Assembly (NCBI RefSeq): GCF_030412965.1
Contig: NZ_JAUHJQ010000011.1
Span: 46,671-110,670 of the forward strand
Origin: Nocardioides oceani
GTDB lineage: Bacteria > Actinomycetota > Actinomycetes > Propionibacteriales > Nocardioidaceae
DNA length: 64,000 bases
Reading direction: 5' to 3'
Made by a program: the position numbers and the translations under genes
Shown: piece after piece, positions 49,337 through 58,572 of the stretch
Layout of the letters: each line of letters starts with the position of its first letter
Position numbering within the stretch: the first letter of the stretch is position 1
The notes under the pieces: generated by a model
The model's input: the letters and a program-made list of their open reading frames with translations, nothing else
Database searches by the model: none
What the model was told of the DNA's origin: nothing

Positions 49337-50515
49337 ATGGCTCGCCCCCCGCTGCCCATCGGGACATTCGGGACCATCACGACAAACGAGGTGCGTCCCG
49401 GCGTCTACCGCGCAAGAACCCGCTTCCGCGACTTCGACGGCGTCACGCGCGAAGTCAAGGGCACCGGTCGAAGTACCGCCGCAGCAGTGCGGGAACTCAA
49501 AGCCAAGATCGCCGATCGAAACGCGCCAACGGGTGACCTCATCGGCCCCGACATGCGGATCAGCAAGGTTGCCGAGATCTGGCTCTCGCTCTATCGCGCC
49601 GAACAGCGCTCCGAAGCAACCACCGCGAACGAGTATCAACGCATCATCGACAACGTCATCAATCCAGCCATCGGCAGCATTCGCCTGCGCGAGGCGACAG
49701 CTGGGCGCCTGGAGCGGCTCATCAGATCTCAGGACTCCCACAGCCGCCGAAAGAAGACCAAGACGGTCCTCAAGATGATGTTCGACGCTGCAGTCATCGA
49801 CGATGCGCTTCCCGCCAACCCGGTCTCCTCCACGTCCCGACTCCGGGGCCAGAAGAAGGAGGTCCAAGCGCTCTCCGTGGACGATCTCAATGCGGTCCGC
49901 TCCGCTGTCGACGCCTGGATGACCAAGAAGCGGCCAGGTCCGAAGCCGAACCAGGACATGCCAGACATCGTCGACATGCTGCTCGCCACAGGGTGCCGGA
50001 TCGGGGAAGTACTCGCGCTCCGATGGACAGACATCGACCTGAAGGCCACCCCGCCAACGGTGTCCATCACCGGCACCATCAAGACCGAGACGGGCAAGGG
50101 CACCTATCGGAAACACAAGCCGAAGTCGGACGCGTCGAAGCGCACCATCGCGCTACCACCATTTGCCGTCGACGTTCTGATGAGACGGCGAATCGAGCAA
50201 CAACCCAATCACTACAACGCGGTCTTCGCCACCCGCAACGGCACCTGGCACCAGGTCGGCAACGTCGAGCGGAGGTGGCGCACGATCCGCGAAGACACCG
50301 GCTTCGACTGGGTGACGCCACACACCTTCCGCAAGACCGTGGCGACCTTGATCAACCGCCTAGTCGACTCCGACACCGCAGCCCGCGTCCTCGGCCACTC
50401 CTCAGATGCAATCACCAAGGAGTTCTACATCGAGAAGGACCGGACCACACCCGACGTGACGCACATCCTGCAATCCTTCGCCGGCCGGGCCACAGCGACC
50501 GCATCGGACGACTGA
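49337..50515 (+). CDS. int: ICE tyrosine integrase
   Basis: 392 residues, ATG 49337 with AAGGAA. An N-terminal arm-binding segment (about 10-65) and core SAM-like domain (about 72-170) precede the catalytic domain with Arg221 (GCRIGE), His329-x-x-Arg332 (HTFRK), His354 (GHSSD) and Tyr364 (EFY). All catalytic residues expected of the family are present, so it should be active. It ends about 170 bases from tRNA-Pro and would recombine the ICE into that gene. Confidence 0.92.
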   Translation: MARPPLPIGTFGTITTNEVRPGVYRARTRFRDFDGVTREVKGTGRSTAAAVRELKAKIADRNAPTGDLIGPDMRISKVAEIWLSLYRAEQRSEATTANEYQRIIDNVINPAIGSIRLREATAGRLERLIRSQDSHSRRKKTKTVLKMMFDAAVIDDALPANPVSSTSRLRGQKKEVQALSVDDLNAVRSAVDAWMTKKRPGPKPNQDMPDIVDMLLATGCRIGEVLALRWTDIDLKATPPTVSITGTIKTETGKGTYRKHKPKSDASKRTIALPPFAVDVLMRRRIEQQPNHYNAVFATRNGTWHQVGNVERRWRTIREDTGFDWVTPHTFRKTVATLINRLVDSDTAARVLGHSSDAITKEFYIEKDRTTPDVTHILQSFAGRATATASDD

Positions 50516-50639
50516 CTCCAGCTGGTTCGAGCGCCGGCCCGACCTCAGGCTGCACGCCACCTCGGCACCAATCTGGATCATCAGCGCGAGGGTTTTCGGG
50601 ACATAAACGCGACATAAGGCGATCTGACTCAAAAAGCTA

Positions 50640-50677
50640 GCGGCTCCTGATCTGCGTTTCCGCAGGTCAGGAGCCGC
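50640..50677 (-). terminator. Rho-independent terminator of tRNA-Pro
   Basis: A 38-base near-perfect hairpin: arms GCGGCTCCTGA and TCAGGAGCCGC, inner arms CTGCG and CGCAG, loop TTTC. On the minus strand it is followed by TAGCTTTTT. It lies just downstream of the tRNA-Pro 3' end. Confidence 0.85.
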
Positions 50678-50684
50678 TTCTCGG

Positions 50685-50758
<74 letters not shown>

Positions 50759-50896
50759 AGTGCTCACCGGAGCGAGCGCGTGAACACTACCGCAGCCCTC
50801 GCCCGAGTCCGGAATCCGGGGTCGTGTGCCCGCGGACGCGGCTGAACGCGGCGTGCGGCACACGACCCCGGCCCGAGGGCCGCTGGTCCCGGACGG

Positions 50897-52228
50897 TCAG
50901 CGCTTGCGCTTCTCGCGGGGTCGCTGCTGGAGCACGATCGGGGTGCCGATGAAGCCGAACTCCTCACGCAGCCGACGCTCGACGTACCGCTCGTAGGACG
51001 CCTCGAGCTTGCCGCTGGTGAACAGGATGAACGTCGGCGGGGCGGTGGAGGCCTGCGTGCCGAAGAGGATCTTCGGCTGCTTGCCGCCACGCACCGGGTG
51101 CGGGTGCTCGGAGACGAGCCGGCCGAGGAACGTGTTCAGCGCGCCGGTGCCGATCCGGGTCTCCCAGCCCTCGATCGCACGGTCCAGCGCGGGGACGAGG
51201 CGGTCGACGTGCCACCCGGTGCGGGCGGTGATGTTGATCCGAGGCGCCCACTGGACCTGGACGAGCTCGCGCTCGATCTCGCGGTCGAGGTAGTGGCGCC
51301 GCTCCTCGTCGACGAGGTCCCACTTGTTGAACGCGATGACCAGCGCACGGCCGGCCTCACGGACGGTCTGCAGGATGCGGACGTCCTGCTCGGAGATCGA
51401 CTGGGACCCGTCGAGGACCAGCACGGCGACCTCGGCGCGGTCGATGGCGGTGCTGGTGCGCAGGGAGGCGTAGTACTCGTGGCCCGAGGCCTCCTTGACC
51501 CGCTTGCGGATGCCCGCGGTGTCGATGAAGCGCCACTGGCGGCCACCGAGCTCGACCAGCTCGTCGACGGGGTCGACGGTGGTGCCGGCGACGTTGTCGA
51601 CGACGACCCGCTCCTCCCCCGCCAGCTTGTTGAGCAGCGAGGACTTGCCGACGTTGGGCTTGCCGACGATCGCGATGCGGCGCGGGCCGCCGACCTCCGG
51701 CTCCTGCTCGGGCGGCGGCTCCGGAAGCGCGGCGAGGATGGCGTCGAGCATGTCGCCCGAGCCGCGGCCGTGGAGGGCGGAGACGGGGTACGGCTCGCCG
51801 AGGCCGAGGTTCCACAGGCCGTACGCCTCGGCCTCGGTGCGCGCGTCGTCGACCTTGTTCGCGGCCAGGACGACCGGACGGCCGGACTTGCGCAGGATGC
51901 GCACGACCGCCTCGTCGGAGTCGGTGATGCCGACCGTCGCGTCGACCACGAAGAGCACGGCGTCGGCGAGGCTGACGGCGACCTCGGCCTGCGCGGCGAT
52001 GGCCTGCGCGAGACCGCGCGCGTCGGGGTCCCAGCCGCCCGTGTCGACGACGGTAAACGCGCGGCCGGCCCAGGTGGCGTCGTACGACACCCGGTCGCGC
52101 GTCACGCCCGGGACGTCCTCGACGACCGCCTCGCGGCGACCGATGATGCGGTTGACCAGCGTCGACTTGCCGACGTTGGGGCGGCCGACGACGGCCAGGA
52201 CGGGGACGGGTCCGAGGACCTCGGTCAT
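50897..52228 (-). CDS. der: Ribosome-assembly GTPase Der (EngA)
   Basis: 443 residues with two successive G domains (G1 boxes GRPNVGKST at about 15-23 and GKPNVGKSS at about 191-199; G3 DTGGW and DTAGI; G4 NKVD and NKWD) and a C-terminal KH-like domain, the unique Der layout. It acts in 50S subunit maturation. ATG 52228 overlaps the plsC-like stop (ATGA). First core gene right of the ICE. Confidence 0.97.
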   Translation of the reverse strand: MTEVLGPVPVLAVVGRPNVGKSTLVNRIIGRREAVVEDVPGVTRDRVSYDATWAGRAFTVVDTGGWDPDARGLAQAIAAQAEVAVSLADAVLFVVDATVGITDSDEAVVRILRKSGRPVVLAANKVDDARTEAEAYGLWNLGLGEPYPVSALHGRGSGDMLDAILAALPEPPPEQEPEVGGPRRIAIVGKPNVGKSSLLNKLAGEERVVVDNVAGTTVDPVDELVELGGRQWRFIDTAGIRKRVKEASGHEYYASLRTSTAIDRAEVAVLVLDGSQSISEQDVRILQTVREAGRALVIAFNKWDLVDEERRHYLDREIERELVQVQWAPRINITARTGWHVDRLVPALDRAIEGWETRIGTGALNTFLGRLVSEHPHPVRGGKQPKILFGTQASTAPPTFILFTSGKLEASYERYVERRLREEFGFIGTPIVLQQRPREKRKR

Positions 52229-52992
52229 GGTGCTCCTTGCTCGGTGACCCCGGTGGCGGGGTCGGGTTCGACATCGGTGGCTGGCAACGGACCCGGCAGC
52301 TCCAGCCCGGTCGACCTGCGTGCGTGGTCCAGCTGGACCAGCATGTGCTCCCTCAGCAACAACGAGGACCGCTCGACCTGTTCCCTCGTGCGCGGGAACG
52401 GCGCGGCGGGGACCTGCCACGGCGTGCCGAAGCACACCGCGATCCGGCCCCCGCGGGGCGGCAGCTCCTCCATGTGCGCGCCGGGCGCGCGGGTGCCGAA
52501 GAAGGTGACGGGGACGACCGGGGCGCCCGAGACCAGCGCGAGGTACGCCGCGCCGCGGTGGAAGCGGTCCAGCTCGCCGTCGCCGCGGCGTCCCTCGGGG
52601 AAGATCCCGACCGCGCCGTCGTCGCGGAGCACCCGCAGGCACACCCGGACCGCGCGCGGGTCGGGGCGGAACCGGTCGACGGGGACCTGGCCGGACCCCA
52701 GCAGGAACCGGCCCATCCGGCCCTCGAACATCTCGATCTTGGTGAGCGCGTGGACCGGCCGCGGCGCGAACATCGCGAGGAGCGGGCCGTCGGCGACACC
52801 GATGTGGTTGGCGGAGAAGATCACCGGGCCGCGGGCGGGGACGTTCGCGGTGCCGCGGACGTCCACGTCGTACCGGCGGCGGACCAGCCACCGGGCGATC
52901 GGGCGCAGCCCGTGGAGCATCAGCCGCGAGGGGTGCGGGACCCCGTCGCTCCGCGGCTGCTCGAGGTGGGCGGGCCTCGCCGGGCGGGTCAC
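52225..52992 (-). CDS. 1-acyl-sn-glycerol-3-phosphate acyltransferase (PlsC-like)
   Basis: 255 residues. NHIGVADG is the catalytic His-x4-Asp motif and IFPEGRRGDG the substrate-binding FPEGxR motif. The family transfers an acyl chain to lysophosphatidic acid at the membrane. GTG start overlaps the cmk stop. The order cmk, plsC-like, der is common in Actinobacteria. Confidence 0.9.
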   Translation of the reverse strand: MTRPARPAHLEQPRSDGVPHPSRLMLHGLRPIARWLVRRRYDVDVRGTANVPARGPVIFSANHIGVADGPLLAMFAPRPVHALTKIEMFEGRMGRFLLGSGQVPVDRFRPDPRAVRVCLRVLRDDGAVGIFPEGRRGDGELDRFHRGAAYLALVSGAPVVPVTFFGTRAPGAHMEELPPRGGRIAVCFGTPWQVPAAPFPRTREQVERSSLLLREHMLVQLDHARRSTGLELPGPLPATDVEPDPATGVTEQGAP

Positions 52993-53696
52993 GTGCCGAC
53001 CCGGTCGACCATGCCCACCACCAGCTCGATCACCTCGTCGAGGGTGTAGCCGGTCGTGTCGACGTGGACGGCGCCGTCGGCCATCACCAGCGGCGCGGTG
53101 GCCCGGCCGGAGTCGATGGCGTCGCGCGAGAGCAGCAGCTGCTCGGTGGCGGCCACGTCGGCGGCGCCCTGCTCGGCCGCGCGGCGGGAGGCGCGCGCGG
53201 CGGCGTCGGCGGTGAGGTAGAGCTTGACCGGGGCGTCGGGAACGACGACCGAACCGATGTCACGGCCCTCGACGACGATCCCGACCGGCTGCACGTCGGC
53301 GCCGATGATCTCGCGCTGCAGCCGGAGCAGGCGCGCGCGGACCTCGGGGACCGTGCTGACCGGCGAGACCGAGCCCGTGACGGCGTCGGTGCGGATCGCG
53401 GCGGCGACGTCGACCCCGTCGACGGTGATGGTCGGCGCTGCCGGGTCGGTGCCGGACTCCAGGACCGGCTCGGCGCAGCGCGCGGCGACCGCGGCCGGGT
53501 CGTGGACGTCGACGCCGTGCTCGAGCATCCACCAGGTCATCGCCCGGAACATCGCACCGGTGTCGAGGTAGCGCAGGCCCAGCCGGGTGGCGACACCGCG
53601 GCAGGTGCTCGACTTGCCGGAGCCGGACGTGCCGTCGACGGCGACGACGAGCCTGTCGGGGAACAGGTCGGAACGGTCCGCGGCAGCAGTGGTCAC
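52989..53696 (-). CDS. cmk: Cytidylate kinase
   Basis: 235 residues from GTG 53696. P-loop GTSGSGKSST near residue 25, YLDTGAMFRAMTW (CMP-binding), VEGRDIGSVVVPDA and a lid with RASRRAAEQG are characteristic. It phosphorylates CMP and dCMP. ATGA/GTGA overlaps with neighbours indicate one operon from aroH to der. Confidence 0.95.
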   Translation of the reverse strand: MTTAAADRSDLFPDRLVVAVDGTSGSGKSSTCRGVATRLGLRYLDTGAMFRAMTWWMLEHGVDVHDPAAVAARCAEPVLESGTDPAAPTITVDGVDVAAAIRTDAVTGSVSPVSTVPEVRARLLRLQREIIGADVQPVGIVVEGRDIGSVVVPDAPVKLYLTADAAARASRRAAEQGAADVAATEQLLLSRDAIDSGRATAPLVMADGAVHVDTTGYTLDEVIELVVGMVDRVGT

Positions 53697-53707
53697 GGAC
53701 GCGCAGC

Positions 53708-54811
53708 CTACCGGTGGCTGCACCAGCCCCGTGATTCCAACGAGGCCAGCAGGTGCTCGGCGCGCGACTCCTCGACGAGCAGCTCGACCAGGCCGACCGG
53801 GCGGCCGGGGTCGTGGTCGATGCGGATGTCCTCGATGTTGACCTCGCTGGCGACCGCGTCGGCCAGCAGCCGGGCGAGCTCGCCGGGGTGGTCGGGCACC
53901 GAGACCCACACCGAGGCCATCGGCCGGGCCGGACCGCCGTGCTTGGCCGGGATCACCCGCGTGCCGGCGACCCCGTGCTCGAGCACCTGCTCCAGCGCGG
54001 CCCGGTCGCCGCGACCGACGGCGTCGCGCACCCGGTCGAGCTCCGCGCGGACCTCGTCGAGCAGTGCGACGACGGCGTCGGCGTTGGCGCTGACGATCTG
54101 TCCGTAGAGGCGCGGGTCGCCCGCCGCGACACGCGTCACGTCGCGCACGCCCTGGCCGGAGAGCGCGAGGTGGTTCTCGGGGCCGGCGGCCAGGCGGCCG
54201 GCGACGAGCGCGGAGAGCAGGTGCGGCACGTGCGAGGTCCGCGCGACCGCGCGGTCGTGCTCGGCCGGTGTCAGCCAGACGGGTACGCCGCCGGCGAGCC
54301 GGACCAGCGCCTCGACCGTCTCGACGGCCGCCGGGTCGGAGCCGGCGTGCGGGGTGATCGCCCAGGGCCGGCCGTCGAAGAGCGAGGCGGACCCGGCGAG
54401 CGGCCCGGACCGCTCGCTGCCCGCCATCGGGTGGCTGCCGACGTACCGCTCGGCGCCGGGGTGCTCGGCGACCGCAGCGAGCGGCACCCCCTTGACGCTG
54501 CCGACGTCGGTGACGACCGCGCCGGTGCCCTCGGTCGCGTCGAGCGCGGCCGCGATCACCGCGCCGAGGTGGTCGGGGGGAACGGCGACGACCACCAGCA
54601 CGGGCCGGTCGTCCGTGGTCCGGGCGCGGCCGGCGCCCAGGCCGGAGGCGGTGCGCACGTTCTCGGCGGAGGTGTCGGTGAGCAGCACCTCGAGGCCCGC
54701 GCGGCGGCACGCGAGCCCGATCGAGGTCCCCAGCAGGCCGGCCCCGACGACCTCGACCGGGCCGGTGAGCGCGGGCAGCCCCGGGTGCGGCTGCACGGGC
54801 AGGTCAGGCAT
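53708..54811 (-). CDS. tyrA: Prephenate dehydrogenase with ACT domain
   Basis: 367 residues. NAD-binding GAGLLGTSIG at about 23-32, then VTDVGSVKG, GSHPMAGSERSG (prephenate-binding His and Ser region) and TPAEHDRAVARTSHVPHLL are TyrA motifs. The C-terminal 75 residues form an ACT domain (VSVPDHPGELARLLADA), which would bind Tyr for feedback control. It overlaps the aroH gene by eight bases, joining two steps of the Phe/Tyr pathway. Confidence 0.93.
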   Translation of the reverse strand: MPDLPVQPHPGLPALTGPVEVVGAGLLGTSIGLACRRAGLEVLLTDTSAENVRTASGLGAGRARTTDDRPVLVVVAVPPDHLGAVIAAALDATEGTGAVVTDVGSVKGVPLAAVAEHPGAERYVGSHPMAGSERSGPLAGSASLFDGRPWAITPHAGSDPAAVETVEALVRLAGGVPVWLTPAEHDRAVARTSHVPHLLSALVAGRLAAGPENHLALSGQGVRDVTRVAAGDPRLYGQIVSANADAVVALLDEVRAELDRVRDAVGRGDRAALEQVLEHGVAGTRVIPAKHGGPARPMASVWVSVPDHPGELARLLADAVASEVNIEDIRIDHDPGRPVGLVELLVEESRAEHLLASLESRGWCSHR

Positions 54812-55187
54812 CCGGGACGTCGCGCGTGCGGGTGAGGTCGCGGCGCAGCGCGGCGGCGCCGTGGAGGTAGACGTGGGTGATGTCCGCGCGCGGCAGGTCG
54901 GTCTCCACGTGGGCCATCATCCGGACCACCCGCGGCATCGAGCGCTCGATCTCGAGCTCGCGCGCGCAGATCAGCGGCACCTCGCCGAAGCCGAGCTGGC
55001 GGGCGGCGTACGCCGGGAACTCCGAGACGAGGTCGGAGGTCGCGGTGAAGATCGCCGAGATGAAGTCGTCGACCACCAGGCCGTTGGCCTCCATCACGTC
55101 GGTGACCATCTCCGCGACCCGCTCGAGCATGTGGTCGCGCGAGTCCTCCTCGAGCTGGGTCGCACCGCGGACCGCCCGCACCGCCAC
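54804..55187 (-). CDS. aroH: Chorismate mutase, AroH class
   Basis: 127 residues, the usual length of the trimeric AroH family. VRAVRGATQLEEDS, CARELEIERSMPRVVRMMAH and ITHVYLHGAAALRRDL contain the active-site Arg, Glu and Tyr known in Bacillus AroH. It converts chorismate to prephenate, the substrate of the overlapping tyrA gene. Confidence 0.93.
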   Translation of the reverse strand: MAVRAVRGATQLEEDSRDHMLERVAEMVTDVMEANGLVVDDFISAIFTATSDLVSEFPAYAARQLGFGEVPLICARELEIERSMPRVVRMMAHVETDLPRADITHVYLHGAAALRRDLTRTRDVPDA

Positions 55188-55268
55188 GTGTCACTCCTCA
55201 TCGCCTGCACCGTTCCAAGGACCGGCCCAGGCTATCGGTCGGCGGCTGCCGACGCGGACGGGCGGGGG

Positions 55269-55868
55269 TCAGCGGCCGCAGCCGTCCCAGTCCGCGCGCC
55301 GGGCCACGAGGAGACGGTGGTCCGCGCGCACCTCGAGGTCGCGGCCCAGCCGGCTGAGGGCGACGGTCGGGAACCCATCGGCGGAGAACGTCCCGGCGGA
55401 CATGCAGCCCTGGCGACGGAAGACGACGTCGACGTGCACCCGCAGCGCCTCGCCCCCGGCCAGCTCGCGGTCGACGACGAGGCGGGCGTGGAGGGCGTCG
55501 CGAGGCTCGTCGGCCAGGCCGTCGGCCGCCGCCGCGCGGACGACCGGCTGCGCGCCACTGCCGAGGTAGGGCCAGTCGACGTGGTCCACGCGGACCGAGC
55601 CACCACCGCCGTTGGCGATCGTCGCCGTCACCCGGCAGCGCATCCCTGGGCGCGCCTCGATCGCGTCGTCGCGCGCCCGCACCGCAGCCCCCTCGCACCG
55701 GGGCCGCGCCACGGTCACCGAGAGGTCGTCGGTGGCGGAGCCGGCCCAGGACCACCACCCGGCCGTGGCCGCCGCAGCGACGAGCGCCAGGCCGACCAGG
55801 GCGACGACGGCGCGGCCCCGCCCGGAGGGGGCCGCGGCCGGGGAGGGCGAGGCCTCCGGCGCCGTCAC
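55269..55868 (-). CDS. Membrane-anchored hypothetical protein
   Basis: 199 residues. One helix (about 20-42) follows a Pro/Ala-rich start, then an extracytoplasmic beta-rich domain with three cysteines (RPRCEG, GMRCRV, RRQGCMS) and a C-terminal GCGR. No recognised family. Start overlaps the rluB stop by four bases. Confidence 0.6.
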   Translation of the reverse strand: MTAPEASPSPAAAPSGRGRAVVALVGLALVAAAATAGWWSWAGSATDDLSVTVARPRCEGAAVRARDDAIEARPGMRCRVTATIANGGGGSVRVDHVDWPYLGSGAQPVVRAAAADGLADEPRDALHARLVVDRELAGGEALRVHVDVVFRRQGCMSAGTFSADGFPTVALSRLGRDLEVRADHRLLVARRADWDGCGR

Positions 55869-56626
55869 AGGGACGCGGCGTCGAGGAGCTCGCCGAGCTC
55901 GTCGTGGGTGAGGTCGCGCAGCTCGCCGGGCGCGAGGCCCTTCAGCTGCACCGACCCGATGGCCGTGCGGGTCAGCCGGCGCACCGGGTGGCCGACGTGG
56001 TCGAGCAGGCGGCGCACGATGCGGTTGCGGCCCTCGTGGATGACCAGCTCGACGATCGAGCGCTCGCCGAGCACCTCCACGATCCGCACCTTCTCGACCG
56101 TGACCGGGCCGTCCTCCAGGGTCACGCCCTCGAGCAGCTGCTTGACGGTGCGGCGGAAGACCTCGCCCTGGACCTCGGCGACGTAGGTCTTGTCCACCTC
56201 GTACGACGGGTGCGCCATGCGCTGGGCGAAGTCGCCGTCGTTGGTGAGCAGGATCAGTCCGGAGGTGTCGGTGTCGAGCCGGCCGACGTGGAAGAGCCGC
56301 TCGGGCCGGTCGTCGACGAGGTCCTGCAGGGTCTTCCGTCCCTCGGGGTCCGACATCGTCGAGACGACCCCGCGGGGCTTGTTGAGCGCGAGGTAGACGT
56401 GCGCCGAGACGGGCGGCAGCCGCTTCCCCTCCACCCGGATGACCGCGGTGCGCGGGTCGACCTTGGTGCCGAGCCGGGTGACGACCTCGCCGTCGACCTC
56501 GACCGCGCCCTCGAGCATCAGCTCCTCGCAGCGGCGGCGCGAGGCGACGCCGGACTGCGCGAGCAGCTTCTGGAGCCGGATCAGGCCGTCCTCGTCGGTC
56601 TGGATCTCCCTGCCTGCGGTGCTCAT
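55865..56626 (-). CDS. rluB: 23S rRNA pseudouridine synthase RluB-like
   Basis: 253 residues. N-terminal S4 domain (RLQKLLAQSGVASRRRCEEL, about 17-75) and a pseudouridine synthase domain with GRLDTDTSGLILLTNDG carrying the catalytic Asp, then GRNRIVRRLLDHVGHPV. This is the RluB/RsuA family that modifies rRNA. It overlaps scpB by four bases, a common actinobacterial arrangement. Confidence 0.93.
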   Translation of the reverse strand: MSTAGREIQTDEDGLIRLQKLLAQSGVASRRRCEELMLEGAVEVDGEVVTRLGTKVDPRTAVIRVEGKRLPPVSAHVYLALNKPRGVVSTMSDPEGRKTLQDLVDDRPERLFHVGRLDTDTSGLILLTNDGDFAQRMAHPSYEVDKTYVAEVQGEVFRRTVKQLLEGVTLEDGPVTVEKVRIVEVLGERSIVELVIHEGRNRIVRRLLDHVGHPVRRLTRTAIGSVQLKGLAPGELRDLTHDELGELLDAASL

Positions 56627-57354
56627 GCGGGCTCGGTCCCGCCGTCGGGCTCGGTCCCCGGCCCGGTCGCCGGGGCCGGCTCGGGAAGGTGCTCCGGCTC
56701 GGTCGGGGGCCCGGTCGGGGGCTCGGTCGCAGGCTCGGTCGCAGGCTCGGTCGGGGGTGGGGGCGCCGGGGCGCTCATCTCGGACAGCTCGTCCTCCAGG
56801 TCGTCCATGTCGGGCAGGTAGGGCGCCAGCTCGGGCAGGTCGTCGAGCGAGGTGACGCCGATGCGTTCGAGGAAGTACCCCGTGGTGCGGTAGAGGTTGG
56901 CCCCCGTCTCGGGGTCCTGGCCGGCCTCCTCGACCAGGCCGCGACTGAGCAGCGTACGCATGACGCCGTCCACGTTGACGCCCCGGATCGCCGAGACCCG
57001 AGCCCGGGAGACCGGTTGCTTGTAGGCGACGACGGCCAGCGTCTCGAGCGCGGCCTGGGTCAGCCGGGCCTGTTGGCCCTCGAGGACGAATCGCTCGACG
57101 ACGTCCGCGAACGCCTCGCGGGTGTAGAAGCGCCACCCGCCCGCGACGTTGCGCAGCTCGAAGCCGCGCTCCTGCTCGTCGTACTCCCCCGCCAGTGCCG
57201 CCAGGGCCGCCGAGACGTCGTCGCGCGGGTGGCCCACCGCAGCCGCGAGGGTGGGTACGTCGAGCGGCTGGTCGGCCACCATCAGCACCGCCTCCAGCGA
57301 CGGCCGCAGCGCGGCCAGCGGCACCTCGGGCTGCTCCTCGGTCGTCTCAGCCAT
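56623..57354 (-). CDS. scpB: Segregation and condensation protein B
   Basis: 243 residues. Two winged helices: about 17-80 (LEAVLMVADQPLDVPTLAAA) and about 95-160 (LTQAALETLAVVAYKQPVSRA, then RTTGYFLERIGV). The C-terminus is a Pro/Thr/Glu repeat (PTEPATEPATEPPTGPPTEP), longer than usual. With ScpA and SMC it forms condensin. It overlaps scpA by eight bases. Confidence 0.95.
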   Translation of the reverse strand: MAETTEEQPEVPLAALRPSLEAVLMVADQPLDVPTLAAAVGHPRDDVSAALAALAGEYDEQERGFELRNVAGGWRFYTREAFADVVERFVLEGQQARLTQAALETLAVVAYKQPVSRARVSAIRGVNVDGVMRTLLSRGLVEEAGQDPETGANLYRTTGYFLERIGVTSLDDLPELAPYLPDMDDLEDELSEMSAPAPPPPTEPATEPATEPPTGPPTEPEHLPEPAPATGPGTEPDGGTEPA

Positions 57355-58210
57355 CGTCGTCCCCTCCTGCGGCGGCCGCCTCGGGCGGCGCGCCCTCGAA
57401 CTCGTCGCGGACCAGCTCCTCGACGTCCGCGTCGTCGTCGCCGGTCCACCGCACGGTCAGCTCACCGAGCGGGGTCACCTGGTCGAACGCCACAGCGCCC
57501 TCGCGGAACAGCTCCAGCAGCGACAGGAACCGCGCCACCGTGGTGAGGGTGTCGGGGCTGTCGCCGCACAGGGTCCGGAACGTCATCGTGCCGGTGCGGC
57601 GCAGCCGCTCGACCACCAGCGCGGCCTGCTCGCGGACGCTGACCTTCGGCGCGTGGATGTGGTGGAGGCTCAGCTCGGGCGGGCCGGGCTTCGGCGCGAG
57701 CGCCCGGGCCGCGAGCGCCGCGAACTGCTCGAGCCCGATGCCGATGAGCACCTCGGGCAGCAGCGTCGCGAACCGCTCCTCCAGGCCGACCGCGCGCGGA
57801 TGGCGGCGGGACTCCCCCGCCAGCCGCGTCCCGAGCACCGCCGCGACCCGCTTGAACGCCTTGTACTGCAGCAGCCGCGCGAAGAGCAGGTCGCGCGCCT
57901 CGAGCAGCGCGAGGTCCTCCTCGTCCTCCACGTCGCCCTGGGGCAGCAACCGGGCCGCCTTGAGGTCGAGCAGGGTCGCGGCGACGAGCAGGAACGACGT
58001 GGTCTGCTCGAGGTCCCAGACGGCCCCGCCCGCCTTGACGTGCGCGATGAACTCGTCGGTGACCTTCGACAGCGCGACCTCGGTGACGTCGAGCTTGTGC
58101 TTGGCGATCAGCGAGAGCAGCAGGTCGAAGGGGCCCTCGAAGTTGTCCAGCCGCACCGCGAAGCCCGACGGCTGCTCGCCGCCGGCCGGCTCCGCCGGTG
58201 CGGTCGTCAT
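57347..58210 (-). CDS. scpA: Segregation and condensation protein A
   Basis: 287 residues. FAVRLDNFEGPFDLLLSLIA is the conserved N-terminal SMC-binding segment; DVTEVALSKVTDEFIAH, FLLVAATLLDLKAARLLPQ and a C-terminal winged helix follow. The kleisin subunit of the SMC complex, needed for chromosome segregation. Confidence 0.95.
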   Translation of the reverse strand: MTTAPAEPAGGEQPSGFAVRLDNFEGPFDLLLSLIAKHKLDVTEVALSKVTDEFIAHVKAGGAVWDLEQTTSFLLVAATLLDLKAARLLPQGDVEDEEDLALLEARDLLFARLLQYKAFKRVAAVLGTRLAGESRRHPRAVGLEERFATLLPEVLIGIGLEQFAALAARALAPKPGPPELSLHHIHAPKVSVREQAALVVERLRRTGTMTFRTLCGDSPDTLTTVARFLSLLELFREGAVAFDQVTPLGELTVRWTGDDDADVEELVRDEFEGAPPEAAAAGGDDDG

Positions 58211-58572
58211 CCCTCGGTCAGCCGCCGGACCAGCGCGCTGTCGTCGCCGTGGGCCTCGTAGTCGGCCAGCGCGAGCGCCACCGCCTCGCGGACCAGCCGG
58301 CCGCGGTCGACCGCGAGCCCCTGCCCGCGGCGCAACGCCAGCCGGGCGTGCTCGATCTCGAGCAGCTCCTCGGAGGTGACGTAGACCGTCATCTTCTCGT
58401 CGTGGCGGACCCGTCCGCTCGGCCGGCGGCGGCCGCCCGGTCGCTCCTGATCCTGCCGGTCGGGCTCGTCGGCGGGGCGGTCCGGGACCGCACGCACGGC
58501 CTTGGGGGCCGCCTCCTGCTCGTCGGGGACCGCGGTGGGGCGGAAGAGGTCGTCGGCCGAGGGCAGGCTCAC
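58207..58572 (-). CDS. Hypothetical protein between parA and scpA
   Basis: 121 residues from GTG 58572. A Pro/Asp/Arg-rich first half is followed by a helix-forming domain with MTVYVTSEELLEIEHARL and AVALALADYEAHG, which resembles ribbon-helix-helix style antidote or partition accessory proteins. Between parA and scpA such a gene could act in segregation; this is inferred. GTGA overlap with parA, ATGA with scpA. Confidence 0.6.
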   Translation of the reverse strand: MSLPSADDLFRPTAVPDEQEAAPKAVRAVPDRPADEPDRQDQERPGGRRRPSGRVRHDEKMTVYVTSEELLEIEHARLALRRGQGLAVDRGRLVREAVALALADYEAHGDDSALVRRLTEG

